A stretch of DNA of 15,987 nt from JAKPNF01 sp031556275 (GTDB lineage Bacteria > Verrucomicrobiota > Verrucomicrobiia > Opitutales > JAKPNF01), in NCBI GenBank assembly GCA_031556275.1, contig JAVBTG010000078.1, positions 1 through 15,987 on the forward strand. Direction: 5' to 3'. Position 1 is the first letter of the stretch; each line of letters starts with the position of its first letter. The notes beneath the pieces were generated by a model. That model did not search any database and had not been told where the DNA came from. It saw only the letters and a list, made by a program, of their open reading frames with translations. Below, one piece after another: positions 15,347-15,987 of the stretch. The position numbers were made by a program, and so were the translations under genes.

Positions 15347-15987
15347 ATGTCCGCACCTTTGCCTCCCAATCCCGTTCCCGAACTCAACGTGCCGATCACG
15401 CCGGAGCTTGTCGAAAAGCACGGCCTGCAGCCCGCGGAGTACGACCTGATCAAGGACATCCTCGGCCGCGAGCCGACGCTGACCGAGTTGGGCGTTTTCT
15501 CCGTCATGTGGTCGGAGCACTGCTCCTACAAGAACTCCCGCCTGCTACTGCGCGGTTTCCCGATGGAAAAGAAAGACCCCAACGCGCTGGGCCGCGTGCT
15601 GGTGCGCGCGGGCGAAGAAAACGCGGGCGTCATCGACATCGGCGACAACTGGGCCATCTGCTTCAAGATCGAGTCGCACAACCACCCGAGCGCGGTCGAG
15701 CCCTTCGAGGGCGCCGCGACCGGCGTCGGCGGCATCCTGCGCGATATCTTCGCCATCGGCGCCCGGCCGATCGCGATCCTCGACTCGCTGCGCTTCGGCG
15801 AGGTCGCGACCTCCTCGCGGTCTCGGTACCTGCTGGAGCGCGCCGTGGCCGGCATCGGCCACTACGGCAATTCGATCGGGATCGCGACCGTCGGCGGCGA
15901 GATCTACTTCGAGGGTCCGTACGAGCAAAACTGCCTCGTCAACGCGATGGCTTTGGGTCTGATCGAGACCGACAAGCTGATCCGGTC
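15347..15987 (+). CDS. purL: Phosphoribosylformylglycinamidine synthase subunit PurL, 5' part
   Basis: The gene is open from ATG 15347 to the window edge (213 full codons) and is truncated there; a complete small-type PurL has roughly 700-800 residues. It is the ATP-dependent synthetase subunit that converts FGAR to FGAM with ammonia from PurQ. The diagnostic motifs are FSVMWSEHCSYKNSR, with catalytic His58, and FKIESHNHPSAVEPFEGAAT, followed by GVGGILRDIF and GIATVGGEIYFE of the AIRS-like N-terminal domain. About 20 extra residues (a Pro-rich start) precede the region where short bacterial homologues such as Thermotoga PurL begin. A weak GAAAG lies at about 15335-15339, 7 nt before the ATG. 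It is 27 bp downstream of purQ, in the same operon. Confidence 0.96.
   Translation, partial: MSAPLPPNPVPELNVPITPELVEKHGLQPAEYDLIKDILGREPTLTELGVFSVMWSEHCSYKNSRLLLRGFPMEKKDPNALGRVLVRAGEENAGVIDIGDNWAICFKIESHNHPSAVEPFEGAATGVGGILRDIFAIGARPIAILDSLRFGEVATSSRSRYLLERAVAGIGHYGNSIGIATVGGEIYFEGPYEQNCLVNAMALGLIETDKLIR

Overview
The window is a gene-dense, GC-rich bacterial chromosome segment (GC was not computed). Gene content and style suggest the Verrucomicrobiota/Opitutae neighbourhood. The clues are large exported proteins built from 'WA..DP.AA' helical repeats, a separate PurQ and small-type PurL, weak Shine-Dalgarno usage and Ala/Pro-rich lipoproteins. This placement is an inference; no rRNA or marker gene is present to settle it. 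No tRNA, rRNA, CRISPR array, insertion sequence or phage gene was seen.

Layout. Positions 1-100 hold the last 32 codons of an unidentified plus-strand gene. Next is a NhaP2/CvrA-type K+/H+ antiporter (190-1701, plus). It converges, 8 bp apart, on a minus-strand pair: a Pro/Ala-rich lipoprotein with repeated 'DG' motifs (1710-2561) and, upstream of it, an exported DUF4139-like beta-rich protein (2662-4161). A 138-bp AT-rich divergent spacer separates these from a plus-strand HAD phosphatase (4300-4950).

The core is a 9.6-kb plus-strand block (5025-14588) of four large exported repeat proteins, called A1, B1, A2 and B2 here. Each neighbouring pair overlaps by exactly 4 nt (ATGA, TTGA, ATGA), so the four are very likely translationally coupled. 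A1 resembles A2, and B1 resembles B2. The block therefore reads as a tandem duplication of a two-gene cassette whose copies have since diverged. All four begin with an export signal or membrane anchor, so they probably act in the periplasm or at the envelope. Their function is unknown and nothing enzymatic is visible. This is the best candidate for an undescribed system here.

The window ends with the purine genes purQ (14657-15319) and the start of purL (15347 to the edge), two parts of FGAM synthase. A strong sigma70-like promoter (TTGACA, 16-bp spacer, TATAAA) lies so close to the purQ ATG that the transcript would be leaderless or nearly so.
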